51,579 bases of DNA from Pseudomonadota bacterium (GTDB lineage Bacteria > Pseudomonadota > Gammaproteobacteria > Acidithiobacillales > Acidithiobacillaceae). Shown here piece by piece: positions 29,684 to 40,280 of this stretch; positions within the stretch are counted from its first letter, which is position 1; each line of letters opens with the position of its first letter. The translations under genes were made by a program, and so were the position numbers. The DNA lies in assembly GCA_021794385.1 (NCBI GenBank), contig JAJYQY010000051.1, positions 1 through 51,579 of the forward strand, in the 5' to 3' direction. The notes under the pieces are model-generated. The model searched no databases, was not told the DNA's origin, and worked only from the letters and a program-made list of their open reading frames with translations.

Positions 29684-32600
29684 ATGGAAGCGTCTTCCCA
29701 GGCCTCTCGCCTCTTTTGGCGCTTGCTAGCCGCCAATGCGATTTTGGCTGCTGGATATGCGGCTCTCGCTGCCGGAGCGGCGGGATTGCAGCGCATGTAC
29801 CATCATGCGGCGGTCATGCCGTTCTGGCCGTTCGCCGGACTTGCAGCCTTTGCGGTGCTCGTCTTGGGTTGGCGGATAGCACCGGGGATTTTTGTCGGTT
29901 CCTACCTGGCCAATATGGCCTTGTTCGGATGGAGTGTACCGGGCGCCTTGGCGGTATCGCTAGGGAATACCGTGGCGCCGCTGATCGGCCTTGGGGTGCT
30001 GCAGCGTGGTCGACCCTCCTGGAGCAATTTTTTCTGCGTTGGGGATGTTGGCTGGTATCTGCTTACCATGAGCCTGCTCAATGCCGGCATCAGTACCCTC
30101 TTTGGAGTAGTCGGCAACCCTGCCTTTCACTGGGGTTCGGCGTTTCCGGCGAATTTCTGGGCCTCGTGGATGATTGCATACGCCAGTAGCACCATTCTCT
30201 TTGGGCCTTTGTTCTATTTGTGGTGGCGGCAGTCTCCGATAACCGTTATGCACGAATTTTCTTTTGAAGCTGTGGTCTTGAGTTTTCTCACCGCTGTCAG
30301 CACGGCCTTGATCTTTTTGCTGCCGATACCGGTCGGGGGCGTTGCCTGGGGGGCGAGCACTCTCTTGCTCTTGACCCTGGTTTGGGCCGCTTTGCGTCTG
30401 GTTCCGCAAATGGCCTTCACTTTGGCGGTGGGCAGCTATGTCATTGCGGTCATCGGTACCTCCCTTGGCCTGGGGCCTTATGTGTTGCGGGCGGCACAAG
30501 ATCGGATCGACGGCCTGGAAATCCGCTATATCGGGCTGGCCGTGGCCATCCTGATGGTGATGGCGCTGGTAAATGAACGCCGGGGAGCGTTGCTGGCCCT
30601 GCAGGGGATGAACAGCCATCTGCAGGGACGTATTGAGGAACGCACCCACCTGCTGAAAGACAGCCTGGAGCAGCTCCATGCCCGCGAAACCTTTTATCGG
30701 GCCATCACGCAGACACACCATCTGCTGGCACCCGATGATGATGCCGGCAAGGGCCCGCTGGGTGACAGGCTGGATGAGGTGGCGCGCTCTCTTGCCGATG
30801 TGCTTGATGCGCGTTTGGTGTGGATCGCCGCGCGAACACCCGATGCCCAGGAGCTGCGTCTACTGGCAATGGCTGGATCGGCCGCAGGCGTTGGCGAAAT
30901 GTTCTTTGCAAATACCGAGTTTGTTGGCCCTGATGGACCCGTGGCAAGAGCTGCCCGCACGGGTCTTCCCGCCATGGGGGATTGTGCAGAGGCGGGTTGT
31001 GCGTCGTCGCGCGTATTAACGGAGCAGTATGGCATTGGCGGTTATGTCGTTGCCCCATTTACCTATGCGGACGGCGAGGGGTTTCTGGCCATCTATCGCT
31101 CGGATCGGTTGATCTTCTCCGATGATCTTATCGATCTGATCCAGCATCTAGCCAAGGACCTGGGCGCTTACTGTGCACGCAGGCTAACCGATATGGCCTT
31201 GCGGCGCGTGCGCCGCCTCTATCAGGCCCTGATTTCCGTGGGGGATATTGCCCTTACCGCCGAGGACGAAAACAGCCTCATGGTGAGCACCTGCCAGCAA
31301 CTCATTGATAGTGGCCTATTTACGGCCGCCTGGATCGCCAGGCCCGACACCGATGGCTATTTCTACCCCTTGGCCGCCGCGGGAGGGAGTGCCGCCCGCG
31401 CGTTCCCCCATCGCTGGCCAGCCATAGCGGATGTCCCCGAGGGGCAAACGGTAGGTGCGCGGGCCTGGCGCAGCGGCAAACTCCTCTATGTGCAGGATTA
31501 TATCGAGGATCCATACGTTGCCCCATGGCGCGATTTTGCCATCGAGGCCGGATGGCGATCGGTGGCGGGGGTTCCGGTTTTGCGTAATCAGGAGCAATGG
31601 GGTGTGTTGGTAGTCATTGGTGATCAGGTCGGCATTTTTTCTGAAGAAATGCTGGATCTTCTCGCCCGCGTAGCGCGACTGGTAGGCCATGGGCTCGATG
31701 AGATCGCCCTCAAGGCCGCGTTGCATCAGGAGCGTGAGCAGCAATCCCAACTCGCGGTTTCCGACCCCCTGACGGGTTTACCCAATCGCCGCGGCTTGGA
31801 CGAGCACTTGGCCCAGGCCATGGCCCGCAGCGTTCGTCACCAGAAGCTTCTCGCTGTGGGCATGCTGGACCTCGACAACTTCAAGCCCATTAACGATATC
31901 CACGGACATGAAGTGGGCGATCAACTCTTGCAAGCCCTGGCAGAACGCTTGCAACAGGGCTTGCGGCATACGGATTTTGTTGCCCGGCTCGGCGGGGACG
32001 AGTTTGTATTGGTCTGCGAGGACCTGGGCAGCATGGCGGACCTAGACCCGCTGATCGGCAAAGTTCAGGAGATATTTGAATCCCCCTTCATCCTCGCTGA
32101 CGGCATTGTTATCCACATGGCGGGCAGCCTGGGCCTGGCGCTTTATCCTGACAGCGATGCCCGGATTGATGCCGACCTCCTTTTGCGCCATGCGGATCAG
32201 GCCCTCTATGCCCTCAAGGATGCCAAAGCCATTAGACATCGTTTTTGGGCGACTTATCCAGTGTCCGTGGACGACATTCGCGCGGCATCCCATGTACCCG
32301 TACAAAAACTCCTGCGCCAAGGTGCGCTGCGCGTGTTCTACCAACCCATTCTCGATGCAGCGACCCATCGCATTGTGGGTATCGAGGCCCTGGCGCGGCT
32401 GGCCGACGCCGAGATGATCCTATGTCCGGCAGAATTCCTGCCTCACCTCGATAACAATGACCACGAATTATTGACCCGCTTTGTACTCACCCAAGCCCTC
32501 GATGACCTGACTCGCCTCGATGCCCAGGGATTATCGCTCTGGGTGTCGGTGAACATCAGCGCGGAGACCCTGCAACGAGCTACCTCCCGAGGGTGGTTGC

Positions 32601-33391
32601 ACAACATCCTTAAAGCGAGCGACATAGCGGCCGGGCGTCTGATCCTGGAGATCCTGGAGGGTACAGACATGCTAGCGCAAGGAGAAATCAAAGATCATAT
32701 CGCCGCAATTAAAGGGATGGGGGTGCGGATTGCCCTGGATGACATGGGCACCGCCTATTCCTCACTCCTTTGCCTGAAGGAATTGCCTGTCGATGAAATC
32801 AAGCTGGATCAGGGGCTGGTACGCACCTTGGCCAACCGTCCGGAAGGGGTGCATTTTGTGAACGCCGTTCTGGACCTGGCTATGGGCCTGAATGTGCAGA
32901 TGGTGGTGGAAGGCGCCGAAACACTAGCGATCCTGGATGCTTTGGTAACCCTCGGCGTACCCCTGATCCAGGGCTTTGCCATTGCCCCACCCATGGACTT
33001 CAACAGCCTCAGTGCCTGGATGATTGCCCGGACGGGAGAGGTAAAGGTCCATCCCCATAGTCTGCTGGGCCTCTATGCGGCGCAAATGAGCCGCGATAGC
33101 ATCTTGCGCAAATGCATTCGCCAGAATGCCGCCCCCATCGACTATATGATGCTGGCCGATGCCGAGTCATCCTCCCTTCATGACGATATCGTACGCATGG
33201 GTTTGCTGGATACGGCCATCGATCACGCCCACCGTCGTTACCACCGCGCCTGTGCCTTGGTAGGCGCGACTCATGAGATCCTGCGTGATGCGCCCGACTG
33301 GGGCGCCGTTGATGCCGCCCAGGATTATTTCTTTGCGGAGATTCGCCGGGCCATGACGGGGCTCGCCGCTAGCGATTCTCGGGACGCCTAG
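29684..33391 (+). CDS. MASE1-GAF-GGDEF-EAL membrane protein with extra C-terminal helical region
   Basis: MASE1-like multi-TM N-terminus, RLGGDEFVLV, IEALARL, ALDDMGTAYSSL, EGAET. Confidence 0.9.
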   Translation: MEASSQASRLFWRLLAANAILAAGYAALAAGAAGLQRMYHHAAVMPFWPFAGLAAFAVLVLGWRIAPGIFVGSYLANMALFGWSVPGALAVSLGNTVAPLIGLGVLQRGRPSWSNFFCVGDVGWYLLTMSLLNAGISTLFGVVGNPAFHWGSAFPANFWASWMIAYASSTILFGPLFYLWWRQSPITVMHEFSFEAVVLSFLTAVSTALIFLLPIPVGGVAWGASTLLLLTLVWAALRLVPQMAFTLAVGSYVIAVIGTSLGLGPYVLRAAQDRIDGLEIRYIGLAVAILMVMALVNERRGALLALQGMNSHLQGRIEERTHLLKDSLEQLHARETFYRAITQTHHLLAPDDDAGKGPLGDRLDEVARSLADVLDARLVWIAARTPDAQELRLLAMAGSAAGVGEMFFANTEFVGPDGPVARAARTGLPAMGDCAEAGCASSRVLTEQYGIGGYVVAPFTYADGEGFLAIYRSDRLIFSDDLIDLIQHLAKDLGAYCARRLTDMALRRVRRLYQALISVGDIALTAEDENSLMVSTCQQLIDSGLFTAAWIARPDTDGYFYPLAAAGGSAARAFPHRWPAIADVPEGQTVGARAWRSGKLLYVQDYIEDPYVAPWRDFAIEAGWRSVAGVPVLRNQEQWGVLVVIGDQVGIFSEEMLDLLARVARLVGHGLDEIALKAALHQEREQQSQLAVSDPLTGLPNRRGLDEHLAQAMARSVRHQKLLAVGMLDLDNFKPINDIHGHEVGDQLLQALAERLQQGLRHTDFVARLGGDEFVLVCEDLGSMADLDPLIGKVQEIFESPFILADGIVIHMAGSLGLALYPDSDARIDADLLLRHADQALYALKDAKAIRHRFWATYPVSVDDIRAASHVPVQKLLRQGALRVFYQPILDAATHRIVGIEALARLADAEMILCPAEFLPHLDNNDHELLTRFVLTQALDDLTRLDAQGLSLWVSVNISAETLQRATSRGWLHNILKASDIAAGRLILEILEGTDMLAQGEIKDHIAAIKGMGVRIALDDMGTAYSSLLCLKELPVDEIKLDQGLVRTLANRPEGVHFVNAVLDLAMGLNVQMVVEGAETLAILDALVTLGVPLIQGFAIAPPMDFNSLSAWMIARTGEVKVHPHSLLGLYAAQMSRDSILRKCIRQNAAPIDYMMLADAESSSLHDDIVRMGLLDTAIDHAHRRYHRACALVGATHEILRDAPDWGAVDAAQDYFFAEIRRAMTGLAASDSRDA

Positions 33392-33479
33392 ATGTGCTTT
33401 AGGCAGAGCAATGGATTATCCTTGCACTTCGGAATCTAGTGTTGGTACCCAATCGTGCTTTTCCAGGTAAGGGCGGACC

Positions 33480-33980
33480 ATGGCAGAAGAAAAAAAAGGC
33501 GGTAAGGGAAAGTTGATCCTCATTGTCCTGGTTGTAGTGGCGATATTGGCCATTGCTGGCGGCGCGGCGTGGTGGTTCCTGCTCAGGCCCCAGGCGGCAC
33601 CCAGCGCCGCCGAGGTTGCCCAGAAAAAATTGCAAGATACCAAGTTTATTGATCTGGGCTCTTTGGTAACCAATCTCCAGACGACCGACGGCAGCACCCA
33701 CTACATTCAGGTGGAGATCCAGCTCAAGACCTTCGACCCCAAGGTAGCCGAGGAGGTCAAGACCTTCATGCCCGAGATTCGCAACGCCATCCTCACGCTG
33801 CTGGCCAGCCAGCAGGCGGACAAGGTGAGTGAACCAGCGGTTCGCGAGCAGTTGCGCCAGCAGATTCGGGAGGCCGTCAACCGTATCCTGGAGACGAGCG
33901 GCGGCGCCCTGAAAACGCCCGTAAAAACGGCAGCCCCGCCCATTGCCGCCGTCTATTTTGCGAGTTTTGTGGTGCAGTAG
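33480..33980 (+). CDS. fliL: Flagellar basal body-associated protein FliL
   Basis: Single N-terminal TM, DLGSLVTNL..., C-terminal VYFASFVVQ. Confidence 0.85.
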   Translation: MAEEKKGGKGKLILIVLVVVAILAIAGGAAWWFLLRPQAAPSAAEVAQKKLQDTKFIDLGSLVTNLQTTDGSTHYIQVEIQLKTFDPKVAEEVKTFMPEIRNAILTLLASQQADKVSEPAVREQLRQQIREAVNRILETSGGALKTPVKTAAPPIAAVYFASFVVQ

Positions 33981-34136
33981 GATGGTTTCAGGACCCGTAG
34001 CGGGGCAAGAAACACCCGGACCGGGGGGATGCGCGGCGGGTCGCGCCGGGCGTCCGCGTCCCACCCCGGCCCCGATGAATACCTCATGGGGTGATTCGCG
34101 CTGCCGTTCTCCAGCAGCCCCGGTCAGGGAGTGGCA

Positions 34137-34898
34137 GTGAGCGAGTCTTTTCAGGAAATTGCCGATACGCTTTTCTCCGATAGGTTTCGGGTCAGCTCTG
34201 CCCTGCAGGGAGAGCGTCTCCTCGCCACCCTGCACGGCGAACGCAGCTTTTGCACGTTGATCTTCAAGAAAGGCAGCCGCACCTTTACTTCCCTCATGCT
34301 GGAGGTGGCGCGACAGAAAGGCTATCTGCTCATGGACGCGCCGCATCCCGATTTCGGCCGCTGGCAGCCGGTGAAAGGCGAGCCCCTCCTGGTGTTTGGC
34401 CGTGCCAATAATATTGCCACGGGCTTTGAGTCCACTTTTTCGGAATATATCCATACGCCCGGCGAGGAAGGGATCCGTCTGGCCTATCCAGGGCAGATCT
34501 ATCAATTGCAGCGTCGGCAGTTTTTCCGCGTCCCGCCCGCCCCGGACGATCCGGACCTGGTGGAATTGCGGCGTAATGGCGCCGAGACGATACGGGGGCG
34601 CTTGCAAAACATCAGCGGGGGCGGCCTGAGTGTTCTGGTACCACCGCCAGCGGATTACCCATTTCAGGCCGGAGAGCGGATACCGCAGGTCATGTTCACC
34701 TTGCGCGGCGGCCAGACCTTCGGTGTGGCGGCGGAATTGCGCAGCGTGGGCCCTGTGCAACTCCTCCATCATGAGCACGTCTGCGCGCTGGGCTTGCAGT
34801 TTGCGGGGATCACGCCAATGCTGAGTGAGCAGGTGCTGCGTTATGCCCAGTGGCGGGATCGGGAAATGCTCAGTGCCACGCGCCGTGGTTTTTTGTGA
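34137..34898 (+). CDS. ycgR: YcgR-like flagellar brake protein with PilZ domain (GTG start)
   Basis: YcgR N-domain; QRRQFFR and NISGGG PilZ motifs. Confidence 0.88.
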   Translation: MSESFQEIADTLFSDRFRVSSALQGERLLATLHGERSFCTLIFKKGSRTFTSLMLEVARQKGYLLMDAPHPDFGRWQPVKGEPLLVFGRANNIATGFESTFSEYIHTPGEEGIRLAYPGQIYQLQRRQFFRVPPAPDDPDLVELRRNGAETIRGRLQNISGGGLSVLVPPPADYPFQAGERIPQVMFTLRGGQTFGVAAELRSVGPVQLLHHEHVCALGLQFAGITPMLSEQVLRYAQWRDREMLSATRRGFL

Positions 34899-34959
34899 AT
34901 CATGCTTCTAATTAGACTCATATGCTTCCATTCATCGCCCATCCGCAAAGGATAACGAG

Positions 34960-35820
34960 ATGTTCCTGATGATCGGCTATGTCATCGCCCTGGGTGCCAT
35001 CTTTGGCGGTTTTGCCCTGGAAGGGGGGCAGTTGATGGCGCTCATGCAGCCTTATGAACTATTGATGATTGCCGGGGGTGCCCTGGGGACCTTTTTTGCC
35101 TCCACTTTCCCCAAATCCTTCAAGGCCACCCTCAAGGCCTTTCCCCAGGCACTCAAGGGCTCAAAATATACCAAAAGCGCGTATCTGGAACTCCTTTCCC
35201 TGCTCAATGAACTCTTTACCCGGATCCGCCAGGGTGGGCTCATGTCGGTGGAAGGCGATGTCGACGACCCCCAATCCAGCGAGCTGTTCAAAAAGTATCC
35301 TCGCATTCTTGGAGATGATCATATATTGGAATTCATCACCGATTATCTGCGCCTGATGGTGGGGGGCAATCTCGGTGCCTTTGAGATGGAAAATCTCATG
35401 GATGTGGATATTGAAACCCATCATCGCGAACAGGAAATCCCTATCCATGCCCTGACCCGTGCCGCTGATGGGATGCCCGCCTTCGGGATCGTGGCGGCCG
35501 TGATGGGGGTGGTCCACACCATGGCTTCGGTCGACAAGCCGCCGTCGGTATTGGGTGAGCTCATTGCCGCGGCGCTGGTGGGTACCTTCCTGGGTATTCT
35601 GCTTGGTTACGCGGTGGTAGCGCCGGTGGCTGCCCGCTTGGAGGAACGCGCCGAGGAAAGCAGCAAGATGCTGGAATGCGTCAAGGTGGCGCTGCTGGCG
35701 ACCATGAATGCCTACCCGCCGCAGGTGGCTATCGAATTCGGGCGTAAGGTGCTGTTTTCCACCGAGCGCCCGAGCTTCCAGGAAATGGACACCCATCTGC
35801 GCGAAATGAAAGGGAAATGA
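34960..35820 (+). CDS. motA: Flagellar motor stator protein MotA
   Basis: MotA/ExbB-type TM; TRAADGMPAFGIVAAVMGVVHTM, FLGILLGYAVVAP. Confidence 0.95.
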   Translation: MFLMIGYVIALGAIFGGFALEGGQLMALMQPYELLMIAGGALGTFFASTFPKSFKATLKAFPQALKGSKYTKSAYLELLSLLNELFTRIRQGGLMSVEGDVDDPQSSELFKKYPRILGDDHILEFITDYLRLMVGGNLGAFEMENLMDVDIETHHREQEIPIHALTRAADGMPAFGIVAAVMGVVHTMASVDKPPSVLGELIAAALVGTFLGILLGYAVVAPVAARLEERAEESSKMLECVKVALLATMNAYPPQVAIEFGRKVLFSTERPSFQEMDTHLREMKGK

Positions 35821-35826
35821 TCCGGC

Positions 35827-36744
35827 ATGGCGAGTGACGATAAAACCCAGCCTATGGTCATCAAGCGGATCAAAAAATCCGCCGGTGGCCATGGCGGGGC
35901 ATGGAAGATCGCCTATGCCGACTTTGTCACCGCGCTGATGGCCTTTTTTCTACTGATGTGGCTGCTGGGCTCAACGACCAAGGCGCAGCTCCAAGGCATT
36001 GCCCAATGGTTTAGAAATCCCGAGCGGGTTTCCCTCATGGGCGGTCCGGGCAGTGGTTCCTCCAACTCCATATTGCCGGGCGGCGGCAGCAATTTGACCA
36101 AGACCGTGGGTGAAGAACAGCGCGGAGCAAAGCCCAACAGCACGCAGCCTGCCCGGTCGGCAGCCGCGGTAGCCGTTGACCGGAAGAATCTGGAAAACCT
36201 GCAAAAAGTCCTTGATCAGCAGATCGTCAGTAACCCGGTGCTCAATGCCTTTCGTCATCAATTATTGGTGAACATTACCAACGAGGGCTTGCGGATTCAG
36301 GTGGTCGATAGTGCGAAAAGACCCATGTTCGCCTTGGGCAGCACCGATCTGGAATCCTACGCACGCAGCATTTTCCAGGCCATTGCCCCATCGCTGAATC
36401 GATTGCCCAACCAGATCAGCATTACCGGGCACACCGATGCCTTGCATTATCAAAACGGGGGCAAGGGCTATAGCAACTATAATCTTTCGGCGGGGCGTGC
36501 CAATGCCGTGCGGCAAGTGCTGATCCAGGGGGGGCTGGACGAAAGCAAGGTATTGCGCGTGGTCGGGATGGGCTCGGCAGTGCTTTATGATCCCAAAAAC
36601 CCGGATTCACCCCTGAACCGGCGCGTCAGTATCGTGGTCCTGAGCCGGGAAGCGGCCACAAAAATCGTGCACAACCAACAAGCGGAGCAGTCCGTGGCCG
36701 GCGCGGCCGCAGCCGCCCGGACGATTTCCGTGGCAGCACCTTGA
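35827..36744 (+). CDS. motB: Flagellar motor protein MotB
   Basis: GGAWKIAYADFVTALMAFFLLMWLL; OmpA-like ISITGHTDALHY...NLSAGRANAVRQVL. Confidence 0.95.
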   Translation: MASDDKTQPMVIKRIKKSAGGHGGAWKIAYADFVTALMAFFLLMWLLGSTTKAQLQGIAQWFRNPERVSLMGGPGSGSSNSILPGGGSNLTKTVGEEQRGAKPNSTQPARSAAAVAVDRKNLENLQKVLDQQIVSNPVLNAFRHQLLVNITNEGLRIQVVDSAKRPMFALGSTDLESYARSIFQAIAPSLNRLPNQISITGHTDALHYQNGGKGYSNYNLSAGRANAVRQVLIQGGLDESKVLRVVGMGSAVLYDPKNPDSPLNRRVSIVVLSREAATKIVHNQQAEQSVAGAAAAARTISVAAP

Positions 36745-36810
36745 GCGGGAGGATCTTCCCGGGCTGATGGCGCTTCTCTTGCTCTGCCAGGAGAGATCTT
36801 TGGGGACTCT

Positions 36811-36864
36811 GGCCTGCGCGGCCAAGCAAAAATCACCCTAGATCCGGCAGTTGCCGTTTTTAGG
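36811..36864 (-). repeat. MITE/REP-like palindromic repeat, copy E (rearranged/partial)
   Basis: GGCCTGCGCGGCCAAGCAAAAATCACCCTAGATCCGGCAGTTGCCGTTTTTAGGAT. Confidence 0.6.
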
Positions 36865-36898
36865 ATAAATCGGGCCGATCGCCACAAAGGAGGAGATA

Positions 36899-37339
36899 AT
36901 GTATCAAAAGATCTTGTTGGCTACCGACGGCAGCGTACCCTCGGAGGCCGCCCTGGACGCGGCCACGCAACTGGCGGCAGAGCAGGGGGCGGCGCTGCTC
37001 ATTCTCCATGTGGTCGATATTTATGGCTATTATCTGGCAGGCGGCGGGGTGCTCGATCTGCTTCGCGCGCAGGGACAGGAGATCCTGGGCCAAGCCGCCG
37101 CGCGGGCCGAGTCCTTGGGCGTGTCATTCACCAGCCGTCTCCTGGAAACCGGAGTAGGAGGGCATCGGGTGGCAGAGCTGATCATTCAGGAAGGGCGAAG
37201 CTGGGATGCGGACTTGATCGTTCTGGGAACCCACGGTCGCCGCGGCGTGGATCATTTGCTCTTTGGCAGTGTGGCCGAGGGGGTTGCACGTCTGGCAGAG
37301 GCTTCGGTCTTGCTGGCGCGCAGCAAGGCTTCACGCTAA
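36899..37339 (+). CDS. Universal stress protein (UspA family)
   Basis: KILLATDGSVPSEAAL; LIVLGTHGRRGVDHLLFGSVAEGVARLAEASVLLAR. Confidence 0.93.
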   Translation: MYQKILLATDGSVPSEAALDAATQLAAEQGAALLILHVVDIYGYYLAGGGVLDLLRAQGQEILGQAAARAESLGVSFTSRLLETGVGGHRVAELIIQEGRSWDADLIVLGTHGRRGVDHLLFGSVAEGVARLAEASVLLARSKASR

Positions 37340-37444
37340 GGGGATAGAATCTACCCTTGCAGCCGCAACAAAGAAAAACCGGAATCGCAAAGGCCAAACC
37401 GGTGTAAAATACGGTGTGTTATACTACTTTGTCCCCGCAAGGGG

Positions 37445-37467
37445 AGGGTGGCTGAAAAGGCCACCCT
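37445..37467 (-). terminator. Hairpin downstream of cold-shock gene
   Basis: AGGGTGGC-TGAAAAG-GCCACCCT; no clear U-run. Confidence 0.4.
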
Positions 37468-37474
37468 GAGGGCA

Positions 37475-37678
37475 TTACGCCCGGCGAACCTTTTCGGCCT
37501 GCAGGCCCTTCGGGCCGCGGGTCACTTCAAAGGTTACGCGCTCGCCTTCGGCGAGGGACTTGAAGCCGCTTCCTTCGATGGCGGAGTGATGCACGAATAC
37601 ATCTTCCTTGCCATCTTCCGGCGTAATGAACCCAAACCCTTTGCTGTCATTGAACCACTTTACAGTACCGACTGCCAT
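37475..37678 (-). CDS. Cold-shock protein (CspA family)
   Basis: [42 protein letters not shown]. Confidence 0.97.
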   Translation of the reverse strand: MAVGTVKWFNDSKGFGFITPEDGKEDVFVHHSAIEGSGFKSLAEGERVTFEVTRGPKGLQAEKVRRA

Positions 37679-37775
37679 GTTACACCCCAAATTAAAGAAA
37701 TAGCCGAACTGGCCACTTCCGAGATTAGCACATCCACGGGAGGATGCAAATCTTCCCCCGATTTCAGCAGGGTGC

Positions 37776-39128
37776 TCAGACGTCAATGGCATACTTCTCC
37801 ATGAGCCGATACAGCGTGATGCGGGTGACGTCGAGGGCACGCGCCGCCGCAGAGATGTTTTTGCCAGAGGCGTGAATGGCCGCGATGATGGCCTGCCGGT
37901 CGGCTTTTTCCCGTGCCTTGTCCAGGCGTGTCAGGGATTCCAGATCCGATGCCGGGATGCCCAGGTCATCAATGGAGATTTGCGCATGTTCCCCCATCAC
38001 CATGGCGCGACGTATGCGGTTGACCAATTCGCGGACGTTCCCTGGCCAGGAATAGCTGCTCATGGCATCCAGGGCAGCCTGGCTGATCCCCTTGATGGCG
38101 GGATTTTTCTCGTGGGCGAAGCGCTGAAAAAAGTACTGGGCGAGGAGGGGAACGTCGCCTTCCCGTTCCCGTAGGGCCGGTACCTGAAGACGCAATACAT
38201 TGATGCGATAATATAAATCTTCCCGGAATGTGCCCGCCTTGACGGCTGCTTCCAGGTCGACATGGGTCGCGGCTACGATGCGCACGTCCGAGCGTAGGCT
38301 TTGGGTGGCTCCAACGCGCTCGAACTGCTGCTCTTGCAGGAAGCGTAACAGATTGACTTGCATGGGAAAGGGGAGGTCGCCGATTTCGTCGAGAAAAAGG
38401 GTCCCCCCTGCCGCTGCCTCGATTTTACCGATTTTACGCTCATGAGCTCCGGTAAAGGCCCCCTTCTCGTGACCAAAGAGTTCGGATTGCATGAGTTGCT
38501 CGGGGATGGCGCCGCAGTTGAGGGCGACAAAGGGCTGGCCGGCGCGGCGCGAATGCTCGTGGATGGCCAGTGCGGTGAGCTCTTTGCCGGTGCCGGTTTC
38601 CCCGGTGATGAGCACAGGTGCATCCACGGCGGCGGTGCGGTGGACTTGCCGGAATAGTTCCAGCATGGCCTTGCTGGCGCCCATGAGGCTGTCCACAGGA
38701 TGGGGATCAGCACTGCCGTTGGCAATGGTCGCTACGCCATAGGCATGGCCCAGGCTATAAAAGAGGCGCGGCAGTTGGAGGGGAAAGGTATGGTAATCGA
38801 AACAGCATTGGGCAACGAAGCGGCGTAGACGCGGGTTGCGCAAGCTGTCGCGATGGACGATGGCGACCAGTTGGGCATGGGCGGCAGATCGGCAAAAGAC
38901 TGCTTCCATCTGGCGTAGCGATTTTTCTTCCCCGTCCAGATAGACCAACACCGTGTGCAAGGAATTGTGCCGTAGTTGCCACTCCAGATCTTGCTCGGTA
39001 CTGACCCAACTGGGTTCCCAGCCGTCGCTGCGCAGCCGGGCCGCAGACAGATCAGGGATGGGGGTTGGGCTGAATACAAGTAAGGGTCGTACCGAGACCA
39101 AGCTTTGGGCGACGGGCGTATGGGACAT
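37776..39128 (-). CDS. Sigma-54-dependent activator, VpsR-like
   Basis: GETGTGKEL, intact [29 protein letters not shown]-terminal Fis-type HTH; receiver-like N-terminus. Confidence 0.85.
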   Translation of the reverse strand: MSHTPVAQSLVSVRPLLVFSPTPIPDLSAARLRSDGWEPSWVSTEQDLEWQLRHNSLHTVLVYLDGEEKSLRQMEAVFCRSAAHAQLVAIVHRDSLRNPRLRRFVAQCCFDYHTFPLQLPRLFYSLGHAYGVATIANGSADPHPVDSLMGASKAMLELFRQVHRTAAVDAPVLITGETGTGKELTALAIHEHSRRAGQPFVALNCGAIPEQLMQSELFGHEKGAFTGAHERKIGKIEAAAGGTLFLDEIGDLPFPMQVNLLRFLQEQQFERVGATQSLRSDVRIVAATHVDLEAAVKAGTFREDLYYRINVLRLQVPALREREGDVPLLAQYFFQRFAHEKNPAIKGISQAALDAMSSYSWPGNVRELVNRIRRAMVMGEHAQISIDDLGIPASDLESLTRLDKAREKADRQAIIAAIHASGKNISAAARALDVTRITLYRLMEKYAIDV

Positions 39129-39371
39129 CAGGGAATTCTCCTAATTATTCCGGCAAAGTGTAATATGGCTGCTTGGCATCTCGTTGGCCGTTGCTTTCCT
39201 GAAACATGGTGAATCTTCATAAGAATACCAAGGAATCCGACGCATGCGATATTCCTCGGGATGTGCTGCCAAAGATTGTCACAATAGCGTTACATAAGGA
39301 AGTGGTAAAAACTCCTTATGGCTCTCTGTGGAGCCTTGTCAGGGGGGCATTTCTGGCCGTCAGACCACTCA

Positions 39372-39387
39372 TGGCATGAGTCTTGCT
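39372..39387 (+). promoter_or_regulatory. Sigma-54 promoter match TGGCATG-AGTC-TTGCT
   Basis: GG-N10-GC spacing and near-consensus -24/-12; upstream of degenerate GGDEF gene, divergent from the VpsR-like gene. Confidence 0.8.
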
Positions 39388-39496
39388 GAATTCCAATACA
39401 TGCTAGCCTACTGACGACGAACCGCCGTTTTCTGGGTTCTCATTTTCTCGAATAAAACCCGCATGAGGGAAGTGCTGCAGCGGCTACTGCTTCCCT

Positions 39497-40051
39497 GTGG
39501 GTGACGGAAGAGCGGGAGTGACGATTATGCCCTTGGTGGCTGATGATCAAATGGACCAGAATTTTCTGCAACTGCGTATCGCCTGGGCGATACGTCATGC
39601 TCAGAAGACCGGTGACGGTTTTGCGCTGATGCTGATCCGCCCTGGCTACCTCACCCCGGCCTATGCTAGAAAGGGCGTCATGGTGCATCCCGGCCTGCTG
39701 CATCAACTCATAGACCATATATTGCCCTGGGTGCGCCGCATCGATAGCGTTGTTCCGTTGGACAGGCAGTGCATCGCCCTTTTGGCAGAGGAGGTGCGAG
39801 GTTCTGGTGATGCCCTTTCTTTGGCGCGGCGTTTGCACGCCCTGCTCGATGGGCCGATATTCATGGCGGGGGCCTACCCGGCCATCGATTCGGATATGGG
39901 TATTGTCCTATATCCCCTACATGGTTCTACGACCCAGGACTTGATCGACCATGCCCATCTGGCCCTGGCCCAGACCCGGCAGCCGGGAGGAACGGATATG
40001 GAGTTATACCGTCGAGGTAGTGGAAAGCTTAACGATGCAGAGGAGGAGTAG
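39497..40051 (+). CDS. Degenerate GGDEF-domain protein (start may be 39527)
   Basis: RRIDSVVPLDRQCIALLAEEV occupies the position of VARLGGDEFVVLLEEV; DMGIVLYPLHGSTTQDLIDHAHLALAQTR resembles GGDEF C-terminal half. Confidence 0.7.
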   Translation: MGDGRAGVTIMPLVADDQMDQNFLQLRIAWAIRHAQKTGDGFALMLIRPGYLTPAYARKGVMVHPGLLHQLIDHILPWVRRIDSVVPLDRQCIALLAEEVRGSGDALSLARRLHALLDGPIFMAGAYPAIDSDMGIVLYPLHGSTTQDLIDHAHLALAQTRQPGGTDMELYRRGSGKLNDAEEE

Positions 40052-40280
40052 TAGGGTCCAAGATTTTGGATGGAGCGGGGCAGATCTACTTTGATCAGGA
40101 ATGACGGATCTAAGGGGATTGCTCACGGCTCAGAGCCCGTCGCAAGGCAAGATTTCGCAGGGATTGATCCTGAACGAGAGCTCTGGGTGGTCGGTAGAGA
40201 AGCTCGCCGCGCTCTGCATGCGGCGCAATCGGAGTGGCCAGAGCATTTTTGCCAATTCTTAATAAAAAAGGAGAGCCTCC

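Noticed and set aside
33395-33440. Sigma-54-like site TGGATTATCCTTGCA upstream of fliL
   Set aside because: GG-N9-GC spacing is one base short and the -24 element is weak.
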